Part shown: positions 39,401-53,800 of the stretch, piece after piece
Position numbering within the stretch: the first letter of the stretch is position 1
How the letters are laid out: each line of letters starts with the position of its first letter
Source: Bugula neritina
Taxonomy: Eukaryota; Bryozoa; Gymnolaemata; Cheilostomatida; Bugulidae
Direction: 5' to 3'
Assembly: GCA_964035545.1 (NCBI GenBank)
Contig: OZ037768.1
Location: 16,213,375 to 16,277,374, forward strand
DNA: 64,000 bases
Notes under the pieces: generated by a model
What the model saw: only the letters and a program-made list of their open reading frames with translations
Told to the model about the DNA's origin: nothing
Database searches by the model: none
Position numbers and translations under genes: made by a program

Positions 39401-42400
39401 ACTACTGGGTAAATGACAACGACTTCAAATAACGGTTATTTATTTCATTTATTTCAGATAAAATTGCTAAGAAGTAGCCGAGGAAACTGCTAGCTGATTA
39501 GCAAGGCTCACCGCTGAAGCTGGACATGAGATCTCGGAACTTTAGTGGTCGAAAGGTATACGGGTTGTTGTGTGATATTGCGCCTTGCGTATTCAGCTTT
39601 TTATTCATCTCCATCATAGCATCTCTGAACACTCTATCATAAACACTTGTGACTCCAACATCCTGATTAGACTTTCCATGGAAATCTAAATACTACAAGA
39701 TAACAAAATATAGCTTTGAAATAAAATGAACAGATATATAACATGCTCTGAGTGCAAATGCATCTAAAAGTGAAGAAAATCTTTTTTGTACAAACTCGAG
39801 GCTAGAATATGAATATCAATGAGTCCATACATAATATTATACAAAAGTAGTGAATAATGCTGATGGCTAATACAGCGAACATAACATAGAAAAACACACC
39901 CAAACTGCTGATCTCTACAAGAGAAAGGCAGACTAACCTTATCATGGATAAACCTGGCCAGTTCAGGGATTTCTTCACAGTCCATGATGGCCAAATCATC
40001 TGGATAGTTCCACTCACTAGTGCTACTCACAGTCCACTGGTTAAACTGGTGGTTAGGTTTAGCAACTTTCTTGCTGGTATTTGCTGGCCCAGTCAACTCA
40101 GCTACAAGTCAACATCAACTTGAAAACATGGAATAAATATAAGTGCAGCATATCTAATCAGGCTAACCCATGTTAATCACAGTGTGTCACTAAAGATTCC
40201 CAATATTAAAGTATCTTATAGGTAAGACATAGTTATGTCACACCTTTGTAAACCACATCAACGTGTTTTACTAAAAGATTTATTGACAGACAATCTTGGA
40301 AAGCAGTGTCTTACTGTATTGACATTATGTTCACATTTCAGTTTAAAATTGAATGCAACATCTTATAAAATTTACAACTCGACAATTAATATACATGCAT
40401 ATTTTGAACCCATTAAGATGCTATACAGCTAACATGTCAAAGAAATTTCTAATACTAGGTTAATAATATTATGTAGATATTCACTAAAATAATTATGCTT
40501 ATAAATGTAATGCTTCAACCATAAACATGAATAGACCAATGAGATAATACAGCCTTATCATATCATACAGCCAAGCAAATAGCTTGTAGACTAATCATCA
40601 CTTGAGAGAACATGTAATGGTATAACCACAAGTGTGGCTAGAGATGGTCAGGTTTGTACAAGTATGATCTGCATCCAAAGAAAGTCGTCAGTTTTAATGT
40701 TGACTGTCCAATAATTTCCTAGTTTAATCTGCCTTGTGTAGGTGAAACAATCTAGAAACATCATTTTGCCACAATTTTGGTATATCTGGTTGAAACTATC
40801 ACCTCGTTTCTTTTCAACAGAAGTGTCATGTGGCGCAGGTGCTGGAACTTTATAGAAACTTCCACTCAGTAGATCAGAATCGTCACTGTCTACCATCTCC
40901 TTGCTCCGTACTTTATTCATGGGGAGGTTTGATACGCCTAGCACTTTTCCATCTACCAATTTCAGTTACGGACATACCATCACACATTAAACTGGTTTAT
41001 ATCTAATGAATTGAACCAATGTATAAATACTGAACAATCAAGACGAAGAAATGAGGGAGTAGCAGTGATGGTGTATATATAATTACAGAGCCATCCATAC
41101 CTTCAAAGTGCTCCTTCTTTGATAAGTGATCGAAGGATTGGGACTTGACGGTAGACATATGTCGCCCATTTATAACTGATGGTTGTTTCTAGAAAAATGG
41201 TAAAATAGTATGTTTACGTCCAAAATGTTTCTTTTTATTATTAAGTTATATCATTTATCTAATATATTATTATAACTTATATTAATTATAATTATATTAA
41301 TATATAATGATTTTTATAAAACAACCAAGTGACATGTTCAGTTTAGAAGTCGGAGGGCATCAAATTCAGAAGGTTTGGTTAAATCTGGAGAGTTTGCAAT
41401 GAGTTCAAATTGGGAAATAATTATAAAACTCATTCATAAAGCATGTCAACAATTACATTATAATTGAATAAAAAGAAAATTGAAGAAACCATACCGACTA
41501 TTTAAATTTTTACTGGAAGGCGAGGAAAATAAAATAGACTAGAAATATATTACTCATGCAACAGCTAGTCATGCTATCAAAACACTGCATGCAACCCATT
41601 CATGGTGTGGTTTAAGAAAGTATAGTGGAAATAATTGATTAAATGATGAATGCAAATAAGTTTTCAATTGTAGCATTTGCAGTGAAATAACACTCATTGG
41701 CAGCATGCAGGCAAAGATTGAAAGATTTAAAGCTGTACAATAGTTGTTCTCTTATAATTCCGGATTCTATTCTGGCAACAAAGCAGGTTTATAAAGTTGA
41801 AAAACTGGACAGCATCCTGCTAAATAGCTGGATGTCTAGAACTGCTGGGTGCACAGTTTGCAAGAAAAGCTGATGCAAAGTGCAACGTTCTACAACATCA
41901 CGGCTGCTGATGCTTTTGTTACCAAACCAAAGCGCTGAAGGAAAATGCCACCAGAAAGTTCACTTGCACAGCAGTTATTTGATTGAAAGGCCACACTTTA
42001 AATCATTACAATACAATCATGCATCACAGATTACAGCATAACTTTATTGTGCATTTCCCAGTGTGAACTTCACTAAATACTAGATGAAACCGAGTTACTG
42101 CAATAAGTCTGTGAGCATGTTAAACTGTGTGGGTTACAGAGCAGCAACTATCAAACATAACTGGTACCATTTTCCTTCAAGCTTCCATTACAATCTACAG
42201 CAAGTGTTTCTGCCCTTTCTATGGGTTTCATCGGCTAACCTACCAGGTCAATATCATGTTCCTTGCTTGGCCCAAGAACAGAAAACGGTGCTAAATTATC
42301 AGCTGATTGTGATTTCCTTACTTGAACATTCTTACGTAAAATATGTGTCTGGAAAACATAACATGTAGCATAACAAATAACAAAAGCAGTGGAGGAGATG

Positions 42401-45400
42401 GAAATTTTTATTTTTGTTACAGCCAATGGCACCAAGACAACTTATGCTGAAGTGTTTTCATGAAAAATATATGATTTTGCTTCTGTAGAACAGATATTAG
42501 CTGAATTTTTCAAACACCAAAACAAACACGACTTTCCAACCCAAAGTTGGGTCATTTTACTTAATTCGGTGCACACTGGAAATCTCCAGTTTTTAGTTAT
42601 TTTTTACAAATTAGCTGCGAATGAACATGGGTTTTTGTCCCAAAACTAGTAAAATATCAATAAATACACCTAAAAAATCAAGGTTCTTTTTAATTTTGCT
42701 TGATTTCCCATGTTTTTTTCTTAATTATTCAGCCACTTTTGATTGCGAACTATTATGGTTTTTTCGTAACAGTCCGCAATACTAATTAGCTAAATAAATA
42801 GGAACAAACATGGGAAATCAAGCAAAATTAAAAAAAACCTTGATTAGTTACGTGTATTTATTGATATTTTACTAGTTTTGGGCAAAAAACTTGTTCATTA
42901 GCAGCTAAATTGTGAAAAATAGCTAAAAACTAGAGATTTCCAGTGCGTACTAAATAAAGTAAAATGACCCAGTTAAAAGCCTATCAAAAGTGGTCTATAA
43001 ATGCTTTATTCAGAAATTGCTGCTGTTTGATAGATAACAAGTGATTAGAAGGAGAACAAGGAGCAGCCTGGTGAATAATTCAATAAATTTATACCTAATG
43101 TCTACCATCACATTTAAAATGACTACACCAATTATATGAATGTTGCATTCACAAAGGACTTCATGAGAAGCATTTCTCTCAATATTTTCACAACCAGAGT
43201 CCATGGGATAACTCCCAAATACTTTAAATTTGTCATCAATACTGCCGCCATGCTTTACAATTTAGTGGCCATAACATTTCATATACCAAAGGTATAAATT
43301 TAGTGAAGACAGTTAGTAGCTGTAGCACACTGCTAGGGCAAACGCTACGCAGTTATGGTGTACACAATCACACTAACACATTACAAGGGTGATGGTTTGT
43401 AGGTGACAGGAATGAAGGTGTAAAATAAATGACTGAGAGTTAGCTTGCATTCACACAGTCAGATTTTACAAATTGTTCTTCAGCTGAGCAGCTCCTTTAC
43501 CCTGTTTACTTGAAATATAATTGTTACTTATTATATAATTATGACTGAGGTGATTTAGTTGGTACTGAGTATTGACCAATAAATAGTTATCATGTTTTAG
43601 TTTAATCGACTGTAAATACTTTGAATATGATATTTCTTTACGGATCAAAGTTATCGCCCACTGCCATTGCTTATGGTTAACATATCTTAGTGCCGAGCCA
43701 TTACCTTTTAATATTTTGGCTTTTATTTTCCGTAATATTTAAACATCTACATATTCAACAATAGTTATTATCAGTAGTATTAATTGATCTTTAGTGCCAA
43801 AAACTCCAATACCTACTATCCAAATGTAAGTACAAAATAGCAATGTGGTCCTCTTACTGTGTGCTGAAGATATGAAATTACTGGAGTAAATAAGGCTGAG
43901 TGTAAGTTGCAATCTGCTGTGTGAATACAAAGTTGTCAAAGAGTTGAGCAAGAGGCAATGGGTTTGTTTAACAACCAACTAATAGCAACTCAACAGCAAA
44001 CCAAACACTGGCTTCCTTACAAGAGATTTAAATAGTGACTTAGATAGACTCCTCTGTCTTCTCAAACAGGCAGCAGGTAAGCTTGTTGAGCAATTATATT
44101 GGTCGTCATCATTGACTAAATGAGCCTAGTATGAGTGGGAGGTTAAAACAAATAACAGTTAAAAGAAAGAGGACATGAAAGGCAGTAAAACAATTCAGCA
44201 GCCCAAATTGTTTTCCCTTTTACCACATTCATAGAAAGTGTGATAGCCACCAGAACATATGCATGCACATCATTATGACCTTTTGTCTATTAGCATTGAT
44301 AAAATATAATTTATGCCATGTATAAAAATGAGAAGGACAAAAATGAGTCAGCACAAGAATAACATAATACATTATCTGTATATTCCCCAACAATCACTAG
44401 TCATTTAAAAAATGAATTTTGTGAACTAAAAATTTCAGCTTAGGATTAAAATATTATTAACAGAGTATCAAACTTAATATTTTGATGTTAAATTAAATGA
44501 AGATGCATAAAGTGAGTTTGGAGATGCCATAAAATAATATTGCTGGGGTTTGACATGATCAGCAAAATGAAAGTAAGCTAATGGTAAACTTAACAAGCCC
44601 ATGTCTAACTATACAGTGTGTTATGACAAGAGTAGGCACTGCCTTACCCTAGTGAACTTGATAGCAGTATCGTCAAACTCTACAGATGAAGCATGAGATC
44701 CTTGTCTTGATATGGTTCTATCTGTTGGACTAAAAGCATCCTCCCTGTAAACATAATCATTTCCCAACTGTGGAATTGAGACCAAAACAATTCTCAAACT
44801 GAATAAAGAACTTGAAGCACAGCTGAAACAGTCTCACTCTTATACATAACAGTCTTTAAGAGAACCAACATATTTTTATAAATTCAGATGATTAGTTTCC
44901 TATTTCATATTAAAACAAAAAGAACATCACTTCTGCAAGCCTTACGGAGAGAGCAGACCAGATGCTCCTGGAGATGATTTGTCAGTCCTGGAACTTGCTC
45001 GCCGTAGAATCTCTGGATCATTACTGGACGTTCTTCTCACCGGTAACTTAGCAATCACAGGAGATTTAGCAAACACCTCCTTATTCTTAATCTCAGGCGC
45101 AGTGGTATTAACTAACGGTAGACTCATGGGGGGTTTGTGTGGTCTGTCAATAACAATCTCTGGCAGAGAGCTTGCAGGACTGCTTAGCTCTGTGGACCCT
45201 TTAGAATGTAAACGTGGGAATGGAGGTTGACTGTCAGGTGTGTAAAAGAAGCTCTCCGCATTATGTTCAAGAGGTTTATGTTTGAAAGTCAAAGATTCAA
45301 TAGAAGCGTTAGGCATGTTTCTTTTGACTGTCTCTGTTTTGTCACTAAATGACCTGGAATGCCTCAATATACTCTTAGTCTCTTTACTAGTTTCATCAAC

Positions 45401-48400
45401 TCCCACGGATTTTACTAAATCATTGTTGACTTTCTGGGGGAAAGGCTTGATAGGTGACTGAGGTGTGTATACCAAATCACTATCCTGAACGGAAGAGTTG
45501 GGTGAACTGTAGCTCTCCGTGCTGGTGATTGAAGGGCTGGGCGGGGACTTCTTCTGCACCACAGGAATGAGCTTATCGTCGTCTAAAATACCGCAGAATA
45601 AAATGTTGTAGTGTTGTCTGGAAGAATTGAAATGGCACATTGTATCAGGAAGGTGGCTGGTGCCCATGGAAAGAGACAAACAGCCAACTAATTAGTAAGT
45701 TTTCATATTAGTGCGGAAGATAACAGCAAAATGTGCAACTCCTTAACTTTTCTCATTCAAAGTAATAATCCACCAACAACAGGCACTCAAATCAACAAGC
45801 TGTGATAAGTTTGAAGTTGCTGTAAAAATGTAACGCCATAATGTTATATGGAGGGCAAAACTTATGGCCTTCGCAAGGTTTGAATGGCGCCAGGAAAAGC
45901 AGGTGAATTAGAAAGTGAAGTATTTACCATGCAAATGGAAAAGAAAACATATCTTACCTTTACAGCGAAACCATTTATAATCATTCAAATCTACCCATTC
46001 ATAACAAATATACAAATTTATGTAAGAAAGTTTAAAAGAGTAAAATTAATAGTGTACAACATAATATTACGATATTGTAGGTGTTGTGTACAACATAAAA
46101 TGTATTAGGACAATTCAAGGTTGTTGAAATCAAATCTATAACTTCAGTATTTTAGGAAAACGCTATTAATTTACATAAAGTTGAGCACTTTCAACAGTGT
46201 AGAAAAAGAGATAAAATAACAATAGACCCTTTTCAGAAGTCCTCAATGTCCCCCTTACAATTAAAAGTTGTATCTTCCCAAAATGAAAGTTGTTGAACAA
46301 AATAAACCTGAACTCATTTTAGTAGTTTTGGTTACTGAGCAATGCTGAAATGCCACTTCAGCATTACTCAGTAACCAACATCACAAAAATGCTTTCAAGT
46401 TTATTTTCTTCAAAATTATCCATGAAGAAATATTTTAAAAACTTTTTTGAACTGCTAATATGTGTGCTTATACCAGAATATCTATCTCCTAAAATAACAA
46501 TTCTATAGCATAATTAGAATTTTAAGTAGCAGCCAAACTTTAAATTTTTAATGAGTTTGCTCCTTATACAAAGGTTTAACCTATTCACTTTGGGAGGACA
46601 CAACTCTTAATTGTAAAGGGAATATCTGGGACCTCTGAAAAGGGTCCATTGTTATAAGAATAAGTTACCCAACATGTAACTCACATCATATGCTCAACTA
46701 CTATAGACATGGCTAGCTTGAATTACTGGTTCTACCAGAAATGGTGGTCAGTGTTAGACTCAGGAACAGCTGCAAGTGTAATGGCTGCTTACCTTTAGTA
46801 CTTCGTCTGCGGAAGGCACTCTTCCTTGTTATGCTAGTGCGGCGTTTCACAGCTTCTCCCTTATTTGTGGCAGCACCAGAAACATCTATAGACGAAACTT
46901 CATCTTTTGCTTCTTGCTGCGACGAGTAGAACAGCAAGTTAAATACAAAGCTAAAGTCTACACACCACCACCAAGCCATCACTTCTAGAGTCTATTATTC
47001 ACTCAAAATAATTTTGAAAATGAATGAAAATGGTTACCTTGTACTTTTCACTAGTGCTTTCTGACAATTGGCTGTCTTTGTCAACAGCAGGTGATTTAGT
47101 CGCCGGACTATGACCATTAATACTGGGTGATTTGGTGTCTATCCAAGACTCTATCATTACCTTAGTAGGAGAGGTTGGCGACTGAACAGCCCCATCCTCT
47201 ATGGACTGGGCAAGCTGGTCAATATCGGTGGTTGGCATAAGTTCAGTTGGCCGATTAGATAGCGTGGCAGCTCTATTCAAATCATACCAATATATCAATA
47301 CACCAATATGTCAATACACCAATATATCAATACACCAATATATCAATACACCAATATATCAATACACCAATATGTCAATACATCAATATATCAATACACC
47401 AATATATCAATACACCAATATGTCAATACACCAATATATCAATATACCAATATATCAATATACCAATATACCAACATCTTAATGAAGTGATATTGATATA
47501 TCAATACACCATTCATGGTATCAAAAAGATTAGAAAACTAGTTATTAAAATATAAATTCAGAATCTCAATCAAAATCTCAGAATCAAAATCGCATGTCAA
47601 AATAAAATATTCTAAGCTGCTTTACCAAGATATAAACTAAATGTGTTTCAAGTGAAAATTGTTTGATACAAATGAAGGTAAGTAAATCTCTTATTTCCCC
47701 CAATATAATGTATAAATTATATTACATCTAACCTTTGTTGAACTTTAGCATCCATAATACGCTTGTGCTTTTTATACCAGCGTTGAATGAGCGTAGCTGA
47801 CTTGTTCTGCAGATCTTCTCTTGCCTTCTGTATCTTCACAACTTTCTCCCTCGCAGCTAGCTCTTCCATTTTCTTGTCTTCTTCTACTCTGCGTTTCCTC
47901 TCCTGTTCCTCCAATTTCAGTCTCTGTTCCAGTTGTTCAGCTTCAATAACTCGCTGCCTTTCCTCCTCAAGTTTTTCCTCCTCTAACCGCTGCCTTTCCT
48001 CCTCAAGTTTTTCCTCCTCTAACCGCTGCCGCAACTTTTGACGGTGAAGCTCTAGTTGAGAGCTGACCACTTGTCTAGTAAGAAAGCCTCTAAAAAATTT
48101 CTAAAAAACACATCAAAGTTTTGCTAAAACATGCATCACAAAACAGTAATTCAGGCTTACAGGTCAGATGCGTCATCATGTGATGAGTCTAGCAGGAGTT
48201 GAGAGAAAGGGGCTGCTAGGTACAGCTGAAGGTACCTGTATTACAACAGCTGAATGCTTCATGTTGGTGTAGCGAGTTCGAGCCAACACTCTTCTAACCC
48301 AGCTCTGTATTCTCAGAATATGCCGGAGTAGAGTATGGTGCAGCGCGTCGTCAAGCAGCATTTTCAACGTCTCTCGTAAAAACACCTGCCAATATGCATG

Positions 48401-50841
48401 ATGTAATATATTTTCTAACTGCTGAACTTCAAAATAAACCTTTAGCCAAAAATGTACACATCTTTATACTTGAAACTCTGGAAGGACCCTGCATTGAGGT
48501 GCTGACAAAATGGTAAAAACGTGTCGGCATAAAACCGCCCTAATAGGGTTTAGCCCACCGGCTAAGCACATTATGTATAGTGTCAAGCAAGTGCCCCTTT
48601 TCCATGGGTCAGGGCTGCACAGAAAATACTAACATACATTAGTTTAATTATTAAAAGCTATATCATGCAATTTCATGTGACACCTGAAAGCAGGAAAGTT
48701 TATTAATCAAATACATTTCTTTGTATTGACCAATGGGAATGAGTGGCTGAGAATAACCTAAAGAAACCCAATGTTTTGAGAGTTGCTATAAGCAGCCCCG
48801 AGTTGGGGGTGACTGAGCGCAGTAGTCTGGGTTCTCAAGTTTGGAGTTAGGGTTTAGGTTGGAACTCGCACTCAGTCTCCCCTCCCCCAACATAGGGCTG
48901 CTTATAGCAACTTTCTAATGCCTTAGCCTCTTAGCCTAAGTGCCAGGAATCAACATGCAAAAGTCACCTTTTATGAAAATTAGTCAGCAGGCTAAGTTGA
49001 TTTTTCAGACAGTGATGGTGGTACGGCTTTCCAACAGCACAAGCTTGACATTAAAAACTTGAGGAAAATCATTAAGTTTTAGTTATAGTATTATATCATA
49101 ATCAACCCACAACAATTAGTGCTGCATTTAAACTTTATTTTAAGATTAAATAGCCCCAAAACTGACATATTATTATATTAACATCAAAACTGAAAAAATA
49201 TTACTCTCAATTATTCTTGCTATAGCCCTATTTAAAATTTGCTAAAATATCTGACACAGGCCTCGGTGTTTACCAACATAATAACAATGGATTGAATATA
49301 AAGTATATCTCATCACTTTTCACTCAATAGAATTAGAAAGTTATGGCAAGAACAAGATTTTGACTAAACTTATCGTACAGGCATGTTGGAGCTTTTGCTA
49401 TGACAGCGACCCTGACTAGTTAGTAACCGATAATTATAACTCTACAGTAGAAGATACACCACCATATCATAACATACTGTTACCAAGTATATGCTGTTCT
49501 CTCAACCTGCTGCTCTGCATTGCTGAGAATTCCTTTATATTGACTACATAGTTGATGCGAGGGAGCACTTTTGGTTTCAATTTACGATCTGCTTATGTGA
49601 TGACAATTTTGTACTGCCCATTTTATTGTAAGAAGTAAGGGTTTTTTTGCAGCCCTAATAATGATATAATACAGAAAAGCAACTGTGAATGAATCAACAG
49701 CTCCTTATTATCAACAGCAAAGCAAGGATACTGCATGTATGTGCATGAATAGGATTGCACTAGCATTATATACACATATTGTATAGCATTCTAAACATAC
49801 ACCAATATACTAGTTATTCACATTATAATATGTAATACGCAGTCCAATTCTCAATATACTTACTTGACTGAGGCCGAACTGAAAATTCTGCACAAAGTAA
49901 GAGAATAAGTATGTGTATAAGTATGACGATATTTATACATATGACAAAATAGATACAACTAGATCACATTTGAGCAATAGACGATGATGCACGGAAGGCT
50001 ACTTTCACATCACACCATGCTAACCTTAGTTCTTCCCACTTGGAAACTTGTTTGGATGTGATTATTGTCCATGGAAGTGAGGAAAGTGCTGACGTCTTCC
50101 TTTGTGCTTTTGGTGCCAGTTGGGAGAAGTGCCGCATAAGTTTGTACAAAATCCTGAAGAAAATATTGACATTTGACAGTTTACTATTATGCACGGTGGC
50201 TCATCGCATTCACAACAATTATCTAATTTTTTATAGTCTACACAACTACTTATTAATCTGAAGAAGCATAAAAGTTGACAACAGTGTTACAAGATTTCGA
50301 AATAACTACAAATGCACAAGGAATTATCTATGCTATCGTTCCATCAAAAAAAAATTACTAATAGCAATTTTCCCAACTGTACAGACATTGCAGTATAAGT
50401 AAATGTAAGGTAATAGCAAACCAGGCACACACTATCTGCCACTGAAAATATTAATACAAATAATTTCTGTTCCAATCAGTACAACTACTGATACAAACCT
50501 CTATTAAAACTCTGTAATTGTATCCTGATTGGCGTAACTTAACAGTAGCCAACATTCCAGTATACTGGAGTTGTCTATGCACCAACTTCTCATCAAACTT
50601 GCAGGCTGTTTTCTCCATGTTAGACTTGATACACCTGACAAAGTAAGGGTGAGATCTGTCCAGGGTCTCCAGCAACGACTGAAGTGATTTCTACAATAGA
50701 ATTATATCTATGTGGAACAGGCAGTGCGCACACAGCCACCAAACTACAGTTCTTCCATTCTTCCAGTCGGTCAGTGAGTCAGTCAGTAAGTACGTAAGTA
50801 AGTCAGTAAGTAAGTAAGTATGTAAGTAAGTACGTAAGTAC

Positions 50842-50886
<45 letters not shown>

Positions 50887-53800
50887 CAAGTAAGTAAGTA
50901 AGTAAGTAAGTCAGTAAGTCAGTGAGTGACTGAGTTAGTGAGTGAGTGAGACAGTCAGCCAGTTAGGTAAGAAACCACAGTCTACAATAAATTATAAAAC
51001 AAACCTGGAATTGCAGGCTAACACTGGGAGTTTTAGCTTTAGAAGTTTCTCTGTTTTTCACCTCTTGATGTGTCTTAAATTGCTTGTAATCCTACAAATA
51101 ATAGCTACTGATATATCACAGAATTACTGCAGAATTGGTGGTGAACTACACAGCTCTTACATCCATTCAACACACTCTGCTATACTCATTTCATGTTACC
51201 TCCAACAAAACAAGTGTTTTAAAGCAGAGTTTTGCAGACATTACGTTAGTGATAAATATAACTCATTTCATACTACATTTAACATATTAGATATCAAAAT
51301 ACATTTTTTTCATAGTAATAGTAAAATATGCTTCTTTATTGGTAAGCGATGTTTTCATAATACTTCAACAGAGCACATGGAGCAATGTATGCTAATCCAT
51401 ACTGCTGTCATTTCATGTATTATACGAGCAATAGGCCTAGTGGGGAAAAAATGCAAGCAACAAATAACGGTGAAAAAATATGTTTGCGATTAGGTTGTGG
51501 CATCATGTTTTAGCCAACTCACTTTAACAATAAGTTTAAAAGAGAAGACAATTCAGTATATACTGTGAGTCTGCCTGCAGGAATGTAAATTTAGAAGCCA
51601 ACATTATGTTACAGAATAGTACATACTAAACTAGTAGTAATATGTAAACTACCTTGTACATTTTCTGTCTACGTTTAGCACTATGTTTTCGCTTAGTTTT
51701 CTTTGCTGTGTTGTGAATAAATGAGTCTGTATCGTCCAACACTTTATCACCACCTTCATTCTCAGAGTTGTCTGACCATGGAAGATTCCTATTTGGGGTA
51801 AACAAAATAAATTTTATTTCTATAAACTATAGCATATATAGACACATACACGCACACTCTTGCACATATATAATTGCAATATCATATAATTACAATTTAT
51901 ACAAAAACAATATTATAAAATCTTACAAATGCTCTCTTGTCATTTGCTTCTGTGTAACCGAGGTTTTTCTTCTGATATTGCCAATTTTGTTCCCTGCAAA
52001 TGATATGAACTGTTTGAAACATTCTATTACACACATTTTAATAGAAAATTCAAGTACAAAAAACTACTGCAATTTAGTTTATTCATATTAACATTAAGAT
52101 GAGAAAATGGGAACAATATTGCTGTATTGAGTGGGAGTTGATAAGATTATTGGTTTACAAGAGAATCATTTTCAAGTGGAGGTTAATTATTCACTTTATT
52201 TCTTCAAGAGAATAATGAATACAGCTGTGTATTACATAATGAGCAACAACAGTTGAAGTAACATCTTAGGCGTTTCCCAATTTATAAGAATTCAGATATA
52301 AAATCAGTGTACAGCATTTCAATACCCCGATTTCCCATTAATCTTTAAAACAATTGCAACAGTGATTAATGTTAACCAAATAGTTGAGGGTTATTAGTTA
52401 GAAGGAAGAAAACAAGAAGATAAAGCACAGAAAGGGAATAGGAAGAGATAGGCATACATTAAAAGCAATATAGCAAAACTTTCACAATGGGGAAACAGGC
52501 AACTACTAGAAAATAATTAATCTTTCAAAGAATTGTAGAAAATTAGCAATCAAATAAAAATCGCACAATCACACAGTCAAGATCTGAAATTGGTAATAGA
52601 ATAAAACGGTGGGTAATACGCTGTCACTCGTACATTGCTGTATGAGATTTGATGCCCTCTCAGGGTTATCCTTCCTACCTGGTTACAGAAAATTCAACAC
52701 ATCATTATGACCAATACCAAACAAGTATTATTTAGTTCACAAGCATCTTCAAAATTTATACTTGCAAGTTAACAGAGGAAAATAACAGTGGCAGCCCGTA
52801 GCAATGAACAACTAGCTTGTTTATAAAATGCTATCAACATTTATCTAACTAGAAGCATTTGGAGCAGTTTAGTTTGTAAATCACGAGGATACTAGTTGAC
52901 GGTATCTGCTGACGTCACATGACCAGCTAAGCATGGACAAACAGCAAAACAGAGCCTCTGGTTCTAGAAAATGTTGAGAACGTATAGAACTCACCTCCGC
53001 GATCATGATATGTCTTCCCTGCCTGTATGAATGCATTGACACATTTCATACAGAGACGGACATAAGACCAGCGAAGCATTGCTACAGGGTCACATCCTAT
53101 AAATTCATTCAATGTATTTCTCATGGTTAGCTTTCCACTAAATGTTATGGTACTCGGTGCAGTATGAGAAATGTATTACTTCAGATCAACGCCAGGCAAA
53201 TGATGATTAGAGCATTTTAAAATAAGACAACCATTTAAAGCGTACATAACTGTACCTATGCAAAATAATATCGACTGCATCAACTTAAAAGGTAAAGAAA
53301 GAACAAAAGTAATACATTTCATTCATAACAAGGCATGCAATTAAAGAGAGTGCAAATCTCAGACTAGAACAGGTCAGTCAAAGGTGTGCAACTTGTCAAC
53401 TTTAATACAGCTGGAAGACTCCCAGCAGAACATAAACATGTGTGGCCAGTTATATGCCAATACTAATAAACGTTTTCTTGACAAGGTATAAAAGTTAACA
53501 TTGCTGACACTTATGACTTTAGGTGAAGTACATGGAACCACGAGTAAAAAGGAATAGTTAGCACAGTATATGCCCACTGGTGAGTAGTTCACAGGTGATA
53601 TGCTCACAGGTGAGTAGCCACAAGTGAGATGTCCAGAGATGAGGTACCCAGAGATAAAGTAGCCACAGATGATGTGAGCAGTAGTGAACGTTACAGCCAG
53701 TAGTAGCAAAAACTGACCCATGGCATGGTCACACATAGGTTACTAGGTTAACACATATCCGTATACTAACAATACCACAGTTAGGTGGGTTAGACTTATA

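Noticed and set aside
50942-51493. 183-codon + strand open frame inside a myosin IX intron
   Set aside because: Begins in the tetranucleotide array, has no recognisable domain and no convincing start context; length is possible by chance.
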